From NCBI RefSeq assembly GCF_011045015.1, contig NZ_JAAKZY010000063.1, positions 1 to 48,831 of the forward strand: 48,831 nucleotides of DNA, given 5' to 3'. Positions 15,835 to 28,539 of this stretch are shown here, in pieces. This DNA is from Streptomyces scabichelini. GTDB taxonomy: Bacteria; Actinomycetota; Actinomycetes; Streptomycetales; Streptomycetaceae. Position 1 is the first letter of the stretch. Each line of letters begins with the position of its first letter. Below the pieces are notes generated by a model. It did no database searches. It was not told the DNA's origin and worked only from the letters and a program-made list of their open reading frames with translations. A program made the position numbers and the translations under genes.

Positions 15835-18800
15835 TCAGCGAACGCGGTGGCTCTCCAGCGGCCCCAGATACGTCGTCGGCAACCCACCCGTATCGATCAC
15901 AAGCCGCTGCACCACAACCGTCGGATCAACCATCCAGAACTTCAGCCGGTGCACACCCGCGGCCGCGATCGTGTGCCGCGTCGCCGTGCGGTTGACGTTG
16001 TCCGACGTGTTGCGGGCCCACTCCATGTTCATCAGACCGTCGTCGGCCTTCGTCGCCTCGTGGATGTCCACGATCTGCGGGGCGTCCTCGTCGAACGAGA
16101 TCCCGTACTCCAGCCCACCCGTCGGCAGGGCCGGATTCCGCGGGGAGAGGTACGCCCAGACCGTCACCGGGCCGGCAGCGAGCAGACTCACCTCGTACTC
16201 CAGGCGGGGGGACGATCCTCCCGGAGTCCGCCGCGGAGCCGTCACCGGCCACGGCGTCATGCCCGCCCCCGTACGGCCGATCCCGTCGATACGCCGCCAG
16301 GTGCCCACCGAGCGCGCGAAGTGCTCGGCGTCGACGGCGACGTAACCGCCCGCCTCCACGAAACCCCGCAGCCCACGCGCCGACGGATACTCGGCGATCA
16401 CCCCGACCGTCACCGAGGCGCCCGCTCCCTCCACGGTGACCGACGCCTCCGTACGCCCCCGCGGAGCCTTCGCCCAGTCCACCGTCAGCACCGCCCGCAC
16501 CTGCTGCTCGACCCAGCCCCGCGGGCGGTCGACCCTGATCCACGGGACGGACGGCGTGATGCGGTAGTCGAAGGCCGTACGCCCCCGGTTGAAGATCTCG
16601 ATGTACTGGGCGGGCCGGGTCTGGTACGGGTTGAAGACCGGCAGCACGGGCACTGGCGCGGCCACGGTCGCGTCCGCACCCGCCTCCGCACCCGACGACT
16701 CCCCCGGCCACCAGTCCTCCGAACCGTCCACCGCCACACCCAGCTCGGCCCCGGCAGGCACCTCGATCCGCTTCACCGCCGGAAAGATCTCGTCGGGCAG
16801 CGCCACATTGTCCCGCTCGGGCTGCTGCCACGGCGCGTTCGGTCCGTAGCGCGCCACATCCCCGTACCCGATGTGCGGCTGTGTCTGGAAACCGCGCCAT
16901 TTGCCGCCCGCCACCTGGGAGTTGAAGCGTTCGGCGAGCGCGAAGTCCCGGGCGAGCCCGGCCTCCGCGGCGGCCGCCCGTTCGTTGGTCGCGGCCCGCC
17001 CCTGCCTGGCGTAGAGCAGGTTGGTGAACTCCGCCTCACGCAACTCGTACAGGTTCGCGGTCGCCTCCACCTCGTACCCGACCAGCTCGTACCAGGCGTC
17101 CTGCGCGGCGGCCGGCAGGCGCCTGGCGACGCGGTTCGCGTTCTTCCGCAGCCGCCGCCACTCGTCGGTGACCCGCTCCAGCTCGCCCCAGTAGAAGGGC
17201 GTGGCCTGGTCGTCGTACACGACCTTCGAACCGTCCAGCGTGATACGGCGGTTGAGCAGCTCAGGCTTCCGGCGTGACTGGAGCTGACCGTATGTCGAGA
17301 GGACGGAGGCGATTGCTGCCGACTGCGACGAGCCGAAGTTCTGGCGTGCGTACCGCCGTTCCCATTCACCCAGGCTCTCCAACGGCCAACGCGAAGGATT
17401 CCAGGCGTAGTTGAGGAAGAACTCCGTCGGGAGTTCATTGCCCTTCAGGTCACCGACGTTCGTGACCCACAGCTCTCGATTCCCGTATTCGACCGCCTGG
17501 TGGAGCTGGTCCCACAGGTTCGGCAGCGAAGCAGTGTCGACCCACTTGTAGTTGCGGCCGACGCCGACGTAGTCGAAGTGGTAGTACAGCCCGTAGCCCC
17601 CGCCCCGCGCGTCCTCCGCCGGATCCGGATGCTTGCGGATGTTCCCCCAGTTGTCGTCCGTCAGGACGACGGTCACATCGTCCGGCACCCGCAAGCCGCG
17701 GTCCCAGTACCGCTGGACCTCCTTGTAGAGCGTCCACACCTGCGGGGTCTCGGACGCCTCGCGACCGGTGACCTCCGCGAGGATCCCCCGCTGGGTGTCG
17801 ATGATCTCCTGCATCAACTCGATGCCGTCACCGTCCGGCAGGCTCGTATCGCCGTTCCCGCGCATCCCGAGCGTGACGACGCCCTCGAAGTCCTGGTCCA
17901 CCATGCGTTTGATGCCGTCGCGCCAGTACGCCTTGATGGCGTCGGCGTTGCGCCGGAACGACCACTCCCCCGTACCGCCGTACGGATCCCGGCCCGGCGT
18001 CACGATCGCCCCGGAGCCGTCGCGAACCGCGGGCACCGCATGCCGGTTCCACTCCTCGATCCCCCGCATCATGGGCGCCTCATGAGACGTGCCCATGACA
18101 ATCCCGTATTCCTTGGCGCGCGCGTGGTTCTCCGGATCGTCCTCGGCGAAGGCCCGCCCCCACACGGCCGGCCACAGATAGTTGGCCTTCAGCCGCAGCA
18201 GCACCTCGAAGACCTTCGCGAAGAAGTCCGCGGTGAAGCCTCCGGGGTGGCCCGGCGCCTTCCCGGGCCCGAAGTACGCGGGCGCCCAGGTGCCGAGGGC
18301 CGGGTTCTCGTCGTTGATGAACACGCCGCGGTACTTCACGGCCGGGGTGCCCTGCGTGTACCGGCCCGGCAGCACGTACACCTCGTCCCGGCGCACCGGC
18401 CGTACGTCGTCCCACCAGTACCAGGGCGAGACTCCGATCCCGTACGAGACGTCGTACGCCCCGAACATCGTCCCCCGCGGATCGCTGCCCGCGACGACGA
18501 ACGCCCGCTCCACACCCGGCATCGGCCGCTCGACCACGGTCTGCAGGGAGGTCTCCCACTTGCCGACGACACCGGTGACATCGAGCTTGCCCGACTTCAC
18601 CAAGCCGTCGATCAGCGGACTGCGGCCGATGGTCCCGACGAGCACGACCTCCCGCGCGACCGAGGTGCCCGGACGCACCCCCGTGACTCGCTCGATGTCG
18701 TCCCGCAGATCGCCCGCCACGCGTACGACTCCGGGGTGGTCGTCGGTGCTGACCACCACCGGCGCGCCCACGAGCGAGAAGGCACCACCAGTGAAGGAGA

Positions 18801-18972
18801 TGTACGCCCCTGGGTCGGTGGGCCGTAACGCCGCATCCGGCCGTGACCCCGCACCCTGCCCTGACGCCGAATCCGCCCACGCCACACCGGACATCGCCGA
18901 CAGCGCCGACGTCGTCGGCAGCGCGGCGAGACCCGCGCCAAGAACCGTTCTCCGTCTTACGTGCCCCTCCAC
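15835..18972 (-). CDS. Secreted GH115 xylan alpha-1,2-glucuronidase
   Basis: Predicted to remove (4-O-methyl)glucuronic acid side chains from xylan. The 1045-residue protein starts at GTG with a GGAGGG site. Its N terminus (VRRRTVLGAGLAALPTTSAL) looks like a twin-arginine signal peptide, with cleavage after about residue 33. Family features are the segments YGIGVSPWYWWDDV, KYRGVFINDENPAL, LKANYLWPAVWG, EYGIVMGTSHEAPMMR, LTDDNWGN and YYHFDYVGVGRNYKWVDT. The last roughly 300 residues form the beta-rich C-terminal GH115 domain. GH10 and GH115 act together on glucuronoxylan. Family is confident; substrate preference is inferred. Confidence 0.88.
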   Translation of the reverse strand: MEGHVRRRTVLGAGLAALPTTSALSAMSGVAWADSASGQGAGSRPDAALRPTDPGAYISFTGGAFSLVGAPVVVSTDDHPGVVRVAGDLRDDIERVTGVRPGTSVAREVVLVGTIGRSPLIDGLVKSGKLDVTGVVGKWETSLQTVVERPMPGVERAFVVAGSDPRGTMFGAYDVSYGIGVSPWYWWDDVRPVRRDEVYVLPGRYTQGTPAVKYRGVFINDENPALGTWAPAYFGPGKAPGHPGGFTADFFAKVFEVLLRLKANYLWPAVWGRAFAEDDPENHARAKEYGIVMGTSHEAPMMRGIEEWNRHAVPAVRDGSGAIVTPGRDPYGGTGEWSFRRNADAIKAYWRDGIKRMVDQDFEGVVTLGMRGNGDTSLPDGDGIELMQEIIDTQRGILAEVTGREASETPQVWTLYKEVQRYWDRGLRVPDDVTVVLTDDNWGNIRKHPDPAEDARGGGYGLYYHFDYVGVGRNYKWVDTASLPNLWDQLHQAVEYGNRELWVTNVGDLKGNELPTEFFLNYAWNPSRWPLESLGEWERRYARQNFGSSQSAAIASVLSTYGQLQSRRKPELLNRRITLDGSKVVYDDQATPFYWGELERVTDEWRRLRKNANRVARRLPAAAQDAWYELVGYEVEATANLYELREAEFTNLLYARQGRAATNERAAAAEAGLARDFALAERFNSQVAGGKWRGFQTQPHIGYGDVARYGPNAPWQQPERDNVALPDEIFPAVKRIEVPAGAELGVAVDGSEDWWPGESSGAEAGADATVAAPVPVLPVFNPYQTRPAQYIEIFNRGRTAFDYRITPSVPWIRVDRPRGWVEQQVRAVLTVDWAKAPRGRTEASVTVEGAGASVTVGVIAEYPSARGLRGFVEAGGYVAVDAEHFARSVGTWRRIDGIGRTGAGMTPWPVTAPRRTPGGSSPRLEYEVSLLAAGPVTVWAYLSPRNPALPTGGLEYGISFDEDAPQIVDIHEATKADDGLMNMEWARNTSDNVNRTATRHTIAAAGVHRLKFWMVDPTVVVQRLVIDTGGLPTTYLGPLESHRVR

Positions 18973-19072
18973 GGCTCCCCCTCCGAACCCTCAGAACCCT
19001 CCGAAGCAATTTGCTCAGCGGCATGACAAATGGTGAGGGGAGTGCAGCGAGGGAACAACGGGTCGTTCGCGT

Positions 19073-19084
19073 CGAATAGTTTCG
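19073..19084 (-). promoter_or_regulatory. Candidate operator CGAAACTATTCG upstream of the xylan genes
   Basis: An imperfect palindrome 100 bp upstream of the GH115 start, just past the tuf terminator. It resembles the CGAAA-N-TTTCG repeats reported upstream of Streptomyces xylanase genes, recalled from the literature rather than checked. No convincing -35/-10 pair could be set next to it. Confidence 0.35.
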
Positions 19085-19092
19085 TTACAGCA

Positions 19093-19128
19093 AAGAGGCC
19101 CGTACGACCGAAGTCGTACGGGCCTCTT
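19093..19128 (-). terminator. tuf terminator with UUCG tetraloop
   Basis: A 16-bp perfect stem (19093-19108 with 19113-19128) closed in the RNA by C(UUCG)G, an exceptionally stable tetraloop. The following RNA is moderately U-rich (UUUGCUGUAACG). It lies 37 bp past the tuf stop and separates the str operon from the xylan genes. Confidence 0.9.
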
Positions 19129-19164
19129 CGAGACCTGCCGGAGATCTACCGGGTCAGTTCAAGA

Positions 19165-20358
<1,194 letters not shown>

Positions 20359-20435
20359 TGGGGTCCTCCTGTGGAGTGGTTCTGTACGCCTTACTCATCG
20401 GCGCCAGGTGATCTTTGCTGGAAAGCCGGGGCCCA

Positions 20436-20467
20436 GGGCATTCCGCCGCGGTTGCGGCGGAATGCCC
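20436..20467 (-). terminator. 14-bp hairpin between fusA and tuf
   Basis: GGGCATTCCGCCGC pairs with its complement around a GGTT loop, 58 bp past the fusA stop. It may be a partial terminator or processing site; tuf is also strongly expressed and may have its own promoter in the remaining 77 bp before its start. Confidence 0.6.
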
Positions 20468-20525
20468 CAGCAGGCTCCGGAGTCAAGCCTAAAGCGTGAA
20501 CTCGGGTGAGTTTGAACTCGGTGAG

Positions 20526-22652
20526 TTACTCGCCCTTGGCCTTCGCGATGATCTCCTCGGCGACGTTCCGGGGAACCTCGGCGTAGGAGTCGAACTGCAT
20601 CGAGTAGCTCGCGCGACCCGATGTCTTGCTGCGGAGGTCGCCGACGTAGCCGAACATCTCCGACAGTGGAACCAGGCCCTTCACGACGCGGGCACCGGCA
20701 CGCTCCTCCATGGCCTGGATCTGGCCACGGCGGGAGTTGATGTCACCGATGACATCGCCCATGTAGTCCTCGGGCGTGGTGACCTCGACGGCCATCATCG
20801 GCTCGAGCAGCACGGGGCTGGCCTTGCGCGCGGCCTCCTTGAAGGCCTGCGAACCGGCGATCTTGAACGCGAGCTCGGAGGAGTCGACCTCGTGGTAGGC
20901 GCCGTCGATGAGCGTGACGCGCACGCCCGTCATCTCGTAGCCCGCGAGGATGCCGAACTGCATGGCCTCCTGCGCACCGGCGTCGACCGAAGGGATGTAC
21001 TCCTTCGGGATACGGCCACCGGTGACCTTGTTCACGAACTCGTACGAGGTGTCGCCGGCCTCGAGCGGCTCGATCGCGATCTGCACCTTGGCGAACTGAC
21101 CGGTACCACCGGTCTGCTTCTTGTGCGTGTAGTCGACTCGCTCGACGGCCTTGCGGATCGTCTCGCGGTAGGCCACCTGCGGCTTGCCGACGTTGGCCTC
21201 GACCTTGAACTCACGGCGCATACGGTCGACCAGCACCTCGAGGTGCAGTTCGCCCATGCCGCCGATGATGGTCTGGCCGGTCTCCTCGTTGGTGTGCACC
21301 TGGAAGGAGGGGTCCTCCTCCGCGAGACGCTGGATGGCGACACCCAGCTTCTCCTGGTCACCCTTGGACTTGGGCTCGATGGCGACCTGGATCACCGGCG
21401 CCGGGAAGTCCATGGACTCCAGGATCACCGGGTTCTTGTCGTCGCTCAGCGTCTCACCGGTGGTGGTCTGCTTCAGGCCCATCACGGCGACGATGTCACC
21501 GGCGCCCACCGACTCGATCTCCTCACGCTTGTTCGCGTGCATGCGGTAGATCTTGCCGATGCGCTCCTTGCGGCCCTTGACCGAGTTCAGCACCGCGGTG
21601 CCGGACTGGAGGCGGCCCGAGTAGACCCGGACGAAGGTGAGCTTGCCGAGGTGCGGGTCGCTCATGATCTTGAACGCCAGCGCGGACAGCGGCTCGTCGT
21701 CGGACGGCTTGCGCTTGACGACCAGCTCCGGGTCCTTGACGTCGTGGCCCTCGATGGCCTCGACGTCGAGCGGAGTGGGCAGGTAGCGCACGACCGCGTC
21801 GAGCAGGGGCTGGACACCCTTGTTCTTGAACGCGGTGCCGCAGAACACCGGGGTGACCGTGGTGTCGCTGGACTTGCCGGACGCGATGGTGATGCGACGG
21901 ATCGCGGCGTACAGCTGCTCCTCGGAAGGCTCCTCGCCCTCCAGGTACAGCTCCATGATCTCTTCGTCGTTCTCCGCGACGGCCTCGAGCAGCTTGCCGC
22001 GCCACTCCTCGGCGGCCTCGGTGTGCGTGGCCGGGATGTCGACGGTGTCGTACATCTCGCCCTTCGCCGCCTCGGCAGACCACACGAGCGCCTTCATGCG
22101 GACCAGGTCCACAACGCCCTTGAAGTCGGCCTCGGCACCGATCGGCAGCTGCATGACGATCGGCTGGGCGCCCAGACGGTCCGAGATCATGTCCACGCAG
22201 CGGTGGAACTCGGCGCCGGTACGGTCCAGCTTGTTGACGAAGCAGATGCGCGGCACGCCATAACGGTCGGCCTGACGCCACACCGTCTCGGACTGCGGCT
22301 CGACACCGGCGACACCGTCGAACACCGTCACGGCACCGTCGAGCACGCGCAGCGAGCGCTCCACCTCGACGGTGAAGTCGACGTGGCCCGGGGTGTCGAT
22401 GATGTTGATGGTGTAGTCGTCGTTCTCCAGCGGCCAGTGACAGGTGGTCGCAGCGGAGGTGATCGTGATGCCACGCTCCTGCTCCTGCTCCATCCAGTCC
22501 ATGGTGGCAGCGCCGTCGTGGACCTCACCGATCTTGTACGAGACGCCGGTGTAGAACAGGATCCGCTCGGTGGTGGTCGTCTTGCCCGCGTCGATGTGAG
22601 CCATGATCCCGATGTTGCGGACCCTGGCCAGGTCAAGTGAAGTGGTAGCCAT
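20526..22652 (-). CDS. fusA: Elongation factor G
   Basis: GTPase that drives translocation of tRNA and mRNA. The 708-residue protein has P-loop AHIDAGKTT (18-26), RGITITSAA switch I, DTPGHVDF, NKLD, and domains II-V complete to the end (YAEVPRNVAEEIIAKAKGE). ATG start at 22652, 39 bp after rpsG. Confidence 0.98.
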   Translation of the reverse strand: MATTSLDLARVRNIGIMAHIDAGKTTTTERILFYTGVSYKIGEVHDGAATMDWMEQEQERGITITSAATTCHWPLENDDYTINIIDTPGHVDFTVEVERSLRVLDGAVTVFDGVAGVEPQSETVWRQADRYGVPRICFVNKLDRTGAEFHRCVDMISDRLGAQPIVMQLPIGAEADFKGVVDLVRMKALVWSAEAAKGEMYDTVDIPATHTEAAEEWRGKLLEAVAENDEEIMELYLEGEEPSEEQLYAAIRRITIASGKSSDTTVTPVFCGTAFKNKGVQPLLDAVVRYLPTPLDVEAIEGHDVKDPELVVKRKPSDDEPLSALAFKIMSDPHLGKLTFVRVYSGRLQSGTAVLNSVKGRKERIGKIYRMHANKREEIESVGAGDIVAVMGLKQTTTGETLSDDKNPVILESMDFPAPVIQVAIEPKSKGDQEKLGVAIQRLAEEDPSFQVHTNEETGQTIIGGMGELHLEVLVDRMRREFKVEANVGKPQVAYRETIRKAVERVDYTHKKQTGGTGQFAKVQIAIEPLEAGDTSYEFVNKVTGGRIPKEYIPSVDAGAQEAMQFGILAGYEMTGVRVTLIDGAYHEVDSSELAFKIAGSQAFKEAARKASPVLLEPMMAVEVTTPEDYMGDVIGDINSRRGQIQAMEERAGARVVKGLVPLSEMFGYVGDLRSKTSGRASYSMQFDSYAEVPRNVAEEIIAKAKGE

Positions 22653-22691
22653 AAGGCTTCGGTCTTCTCTCGGTCTCGATGTGGGTAGCGA

Positions 22692-23162
22692 CTACCAGCG
22701 GTAGTGCGCGAAGGCCTTGTTGGACTCGGCCATCTTGTGGGTGTCCTCGCGCTTCTTCACAGCGGCACCAAGGCCGTTGGAGGCGTCGAGAAGCTCGTTG
22801 AGCAGACGCTCGGTCATGGTCTTCTCGCGACGGGCGCGGGAGTAACCGACCAGCCAGCGCAGCGCCAGGGTGCTGGCGCGGCCGGGCTTGACCTCGACCG
22901 GCACCTGGTAGGTGGCGCCACCGACACGGCGGGACTTGACCTCGAGGGTCGGCTTGATGTTCTCGAGAGCGCGCTTCAGCGTGATGACCGGGTCGTTGCC
23001 GGTCTTCTCGCGCAGGCCCTCCATGGCGCCGTAGACGATGCGCTCGGCGGTGGAGCGCTTGCCGTTCAGCAGCACCTTGTTGATGAGCGACGTGACCAGA
23101 GGAGAACCGTAGACCGGGTCGATGATGACCGGGCGCTTCGGGGCGGGGCCCTTACGAGGCAT
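22692..23162 (-). CDS. rpsG: 30S ribosomal protein S7
   Basis: 156-residue 30S head protein that nucleates assembly of the 3' domain. MPRKGPAPKRPVIIDPVYGS and the segment KRSTAERIVYGAMEGLREKTG are diagnostic; ends KAFAHYRW. Starts 2 bp after rpsL. Confidence 0.98.
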   Translation of the reverse strand: MPRKGPAPKRPVIIDPVYGSPLVTSLINKVLLNGKRSTAERIVYGAMEGLREKTGNDPVITLKRALENIKPTLEVKSRRVGGATYQVPVEVKPGRASTLALRWLVGYSRARREKTMTERLLNELLDASNGLGAAVKKREDTHKMAESNKAFAHYRW

Positions 23163-23164
23163 TC

Positions 23165-23536
23165 TTACTTCTCCTTCTTGGCGCCGTAGCGGCTGCGGGC
23201 CTGCTTGCGGTTCTTGACACCCTGGGTGTCAAGCGAACCGCGGATGATCTTGTAACGAACACCGGGCAGGTCCTTCACACGGCCGCCACGCACGAGCACG
23301 ATGGAGTGCTCCTGCAGGTTGTGTCCCTCACCCGGAATGTAAGCGGTGACTTCGATCCCGCTGGTCAGACGCACACGCGCGACCTTACGCAGGGCCGAGT
23401 TCGGCTTCTTCGGGGTGGTCGTGAACACACGCGTGCAGACGCCGCGACGCTGGGGCGAACCCTCGAGTGCGGGCGTCTTGTTCTTCTCGACCTTGTCCTG
23501 CCGGCCCTTCCGGACCAGCTGCTGGATCGTAGGCAC
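23165..23536 (-). CDS. rpsL: 30S ribosomal protein S12
   Basis: 123-residue decoding-centre protein, first gene of the str operon. It begins at GTG (23534-23536). Lys43 in TPKKPNSALRK and Lys88 in VKDLPGVRY are both the streptomycin-sensitive residues, so no rpsL resistance allele is present. A promoter and a leader with a motif shared with rpsJ lie upstream. Confidence 0.98.
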   Translation of the reverse strand: MPTIQQLVRKGRQDKVEKNKTPALEGSPQRRGVCTRVFTTTPKKPNSALRKVARVRLTSGIEVTAYIPGEGHNLQEHSIVLVRGGRVKDLPGVRYKIIRGSLDTQGVKNRKQARSRYGAKKEK

Positions 23537-23586
23537 TACTTCTCCGGTTTCTGTGTGCCGAATGGTGAAGCTAACCTGGAACGTCG

Positions 23587-23611
23587 CCGACCCACGCGGT
23601 CGGGTGTGTCG
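23587..23611 (-). promoter_or_regulatory. Leader hairpin motif upstream of rpsL (shared with rpsJ)
   Basis: In the mRNA this reads CGACACA then CCCGACCGCGTGGGTCGG, with the same CCGACC-GCGTG-GGTCGG hairpin as in the rpsJ leader. It matches the rpsJ copy at 24 of 25 positions and lies 51-75 nt before the rpsL start. Flanking leader sequence is not similar. Confidence 0.7.
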
Positions 23612-23731
23612 AAGCCTGCAGACTCTCGCCGCGAAGCGAAAAGGGCGCAGATTTACGGTGGCCGCTTACGACTCCCCTTGCGGTTTGAAGGCACGCACGG
23701 GAGCCAGGGCACACCCCAGGCACAAGGTCTG

Positions 23732-23760
23732 AGCGTACCTACCTCATACGCTGCGGTCAA
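23732..23760 (-). promoter_or_regulatory. rpsL (str operon) promoter
   Basis: On the minus strand, TTGACC (23755-23760), 17-nt spacer, TACGCT (23732-23737), a close HrdB-type match. Transcription should begin near 23725, giving a leader of about 190 nt containing the shared hairpin. The gap to the neighbouring gene upstream (23761-23834) shows nothing else. Confidence 0.75.
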
Positions 23761-23834
23761 AACAAATGGGCGGCACCCAGGACGTTGAGCGGGCCATGCC
23801 ATGCGCCCGCTCCGTACAGGACGCTTCCTGATCT

Positions 23835-24383
23835 TCAGCTGGACGCGGCTGAAGCCACCATCAGGATCATCATGAACGCGGCCCAGCCCGCGACGGACAG
23901 CCACCCGAGGATGAGGCCGGCCATCGCGAAGCCCTCACCGCCCTCGCCAGTACGGCGTATTTCGGCGCGTGCCGTATGGCCCAGGATCACCGCGGGGAGG
24001 CCGGTGATGCCGAAGGTCATCGTGGTGAGCACACCACAGACCATGGACCCGACCGCCTTGCTGTTCGTGGGCGGCGGCTGTGCGGGCAGGAAGGTCCGCG
24101 GCACCGGTGCCCCGGCGGCGAAGGGCACGGGCATGGGGCCCTGCGGCAGGTCGGCGACGAGCAGAGCCAGCTCCCCGACCGTACGGGCCTCGTAGGCCCT
24201 CGCTATGCGCTTCTCGAGCTCGGCCTGCTGCAGGCGCCCCTCACCGAAACCGGCTCTGAGCACGTCGACAGCGCGCTCCCGGTCGGCGTGGGAGGCAAGC
24301 ATGGATGAACTGCTCTGTCCTTGCCATGGCTGCGGGCTACCGCCCTGGCCCTGCCACGGCTGCCATTGCGACGGGTACGACAC
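23835..24383 (-). CDS. DUF1707/DUF4190-type membrane protein
   Basis: Function unknown. The 182-residue protein has a Gln/Trp/Pro-rich N terminus (QWQPWQGQGG), a DUF1707-like segment (SHADRERAVDVLRAGFGEGR to ELALLVADLPQG), a Pro-rich linker and two C-terminal membrane helices separated by an IRRTGEGGEGF loop, as in DUF4190. GTG at 24383 is chosen because GGGGAGG lies 5 nt upstream; the frame stays open to 24488 without a better start. It lies between rpoC and the str operon in the same direction. DUF1707 proteins are widespread small actinobacterial membrane proteins. Confidence 0.8.
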   Translation of the reverse strand: MSYPSQWQPWQGQGGSPQPWQGQSSSSMLASHADRERAVDVLRAGFGEGRLQQAELEKRIARAYEARTVGELALLVADLPQGPMPVPFAAGAPVPRTFLPAQPPPTNSKAVGSMVCGVLTTMTFGITGLPAVILGHTARAEIRRTGEGGEGFAMAGLILGWLSVAGWAAFMMILMVASAASS

Positions 24384-24542
24384 GGACACCTCCCCCGGCG
24401 TTTGGATGTCCCCATCATCCTCTAACGCGCCAGTATCGGCACCGGTTCCCGAACCGGCTCTTTCTTTGACCCGCTTTGACCCGGGCAACGCCGAAGGGCG
24501 GCCACCCCGAAGGATGACCGCCCTTCAACTCGTGCGACTCGC

Positions 24543-28442
<3,900 letters not shown>

Positions 28443-28502
28443 TGGTCGTCAATCCCTCTTTCGGGGTCGATTCTTCACTGGTCTGACTGGGGTCCGGGGT
28501 TA

Positions 28503-28531
28503 GCCGGGGCTCTTGTTCAAGAAGCCCCGGC
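28503..28531 (-). other. Hairpin in the rpoB-rpoC gap
   Basis: GCCGGGGC pairs with GCCCCGGC, continuing past one bulged base into TCTT/AAGA around a GTTC loop. It occupies part of the 97-bp gap just after the rpoB stop. rpoC needs read-through, so this is more likely a processing or partial attenuation site than a terminator. Confidence 0.5.
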
Positions 28532-28539
28532 CAGACCCG

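Noticed and set aside
20436..20467. Riboswitch between fusA and tuf
   Set aside because: Only a simple 14-bp hairpin is present; no conserved aptamer features.
23165..23536. Streptomycin-resistance allele in rpsL, by analogy with rpoB
   Set aside because: Lys43 and Lys88 are both the wild-type residues.
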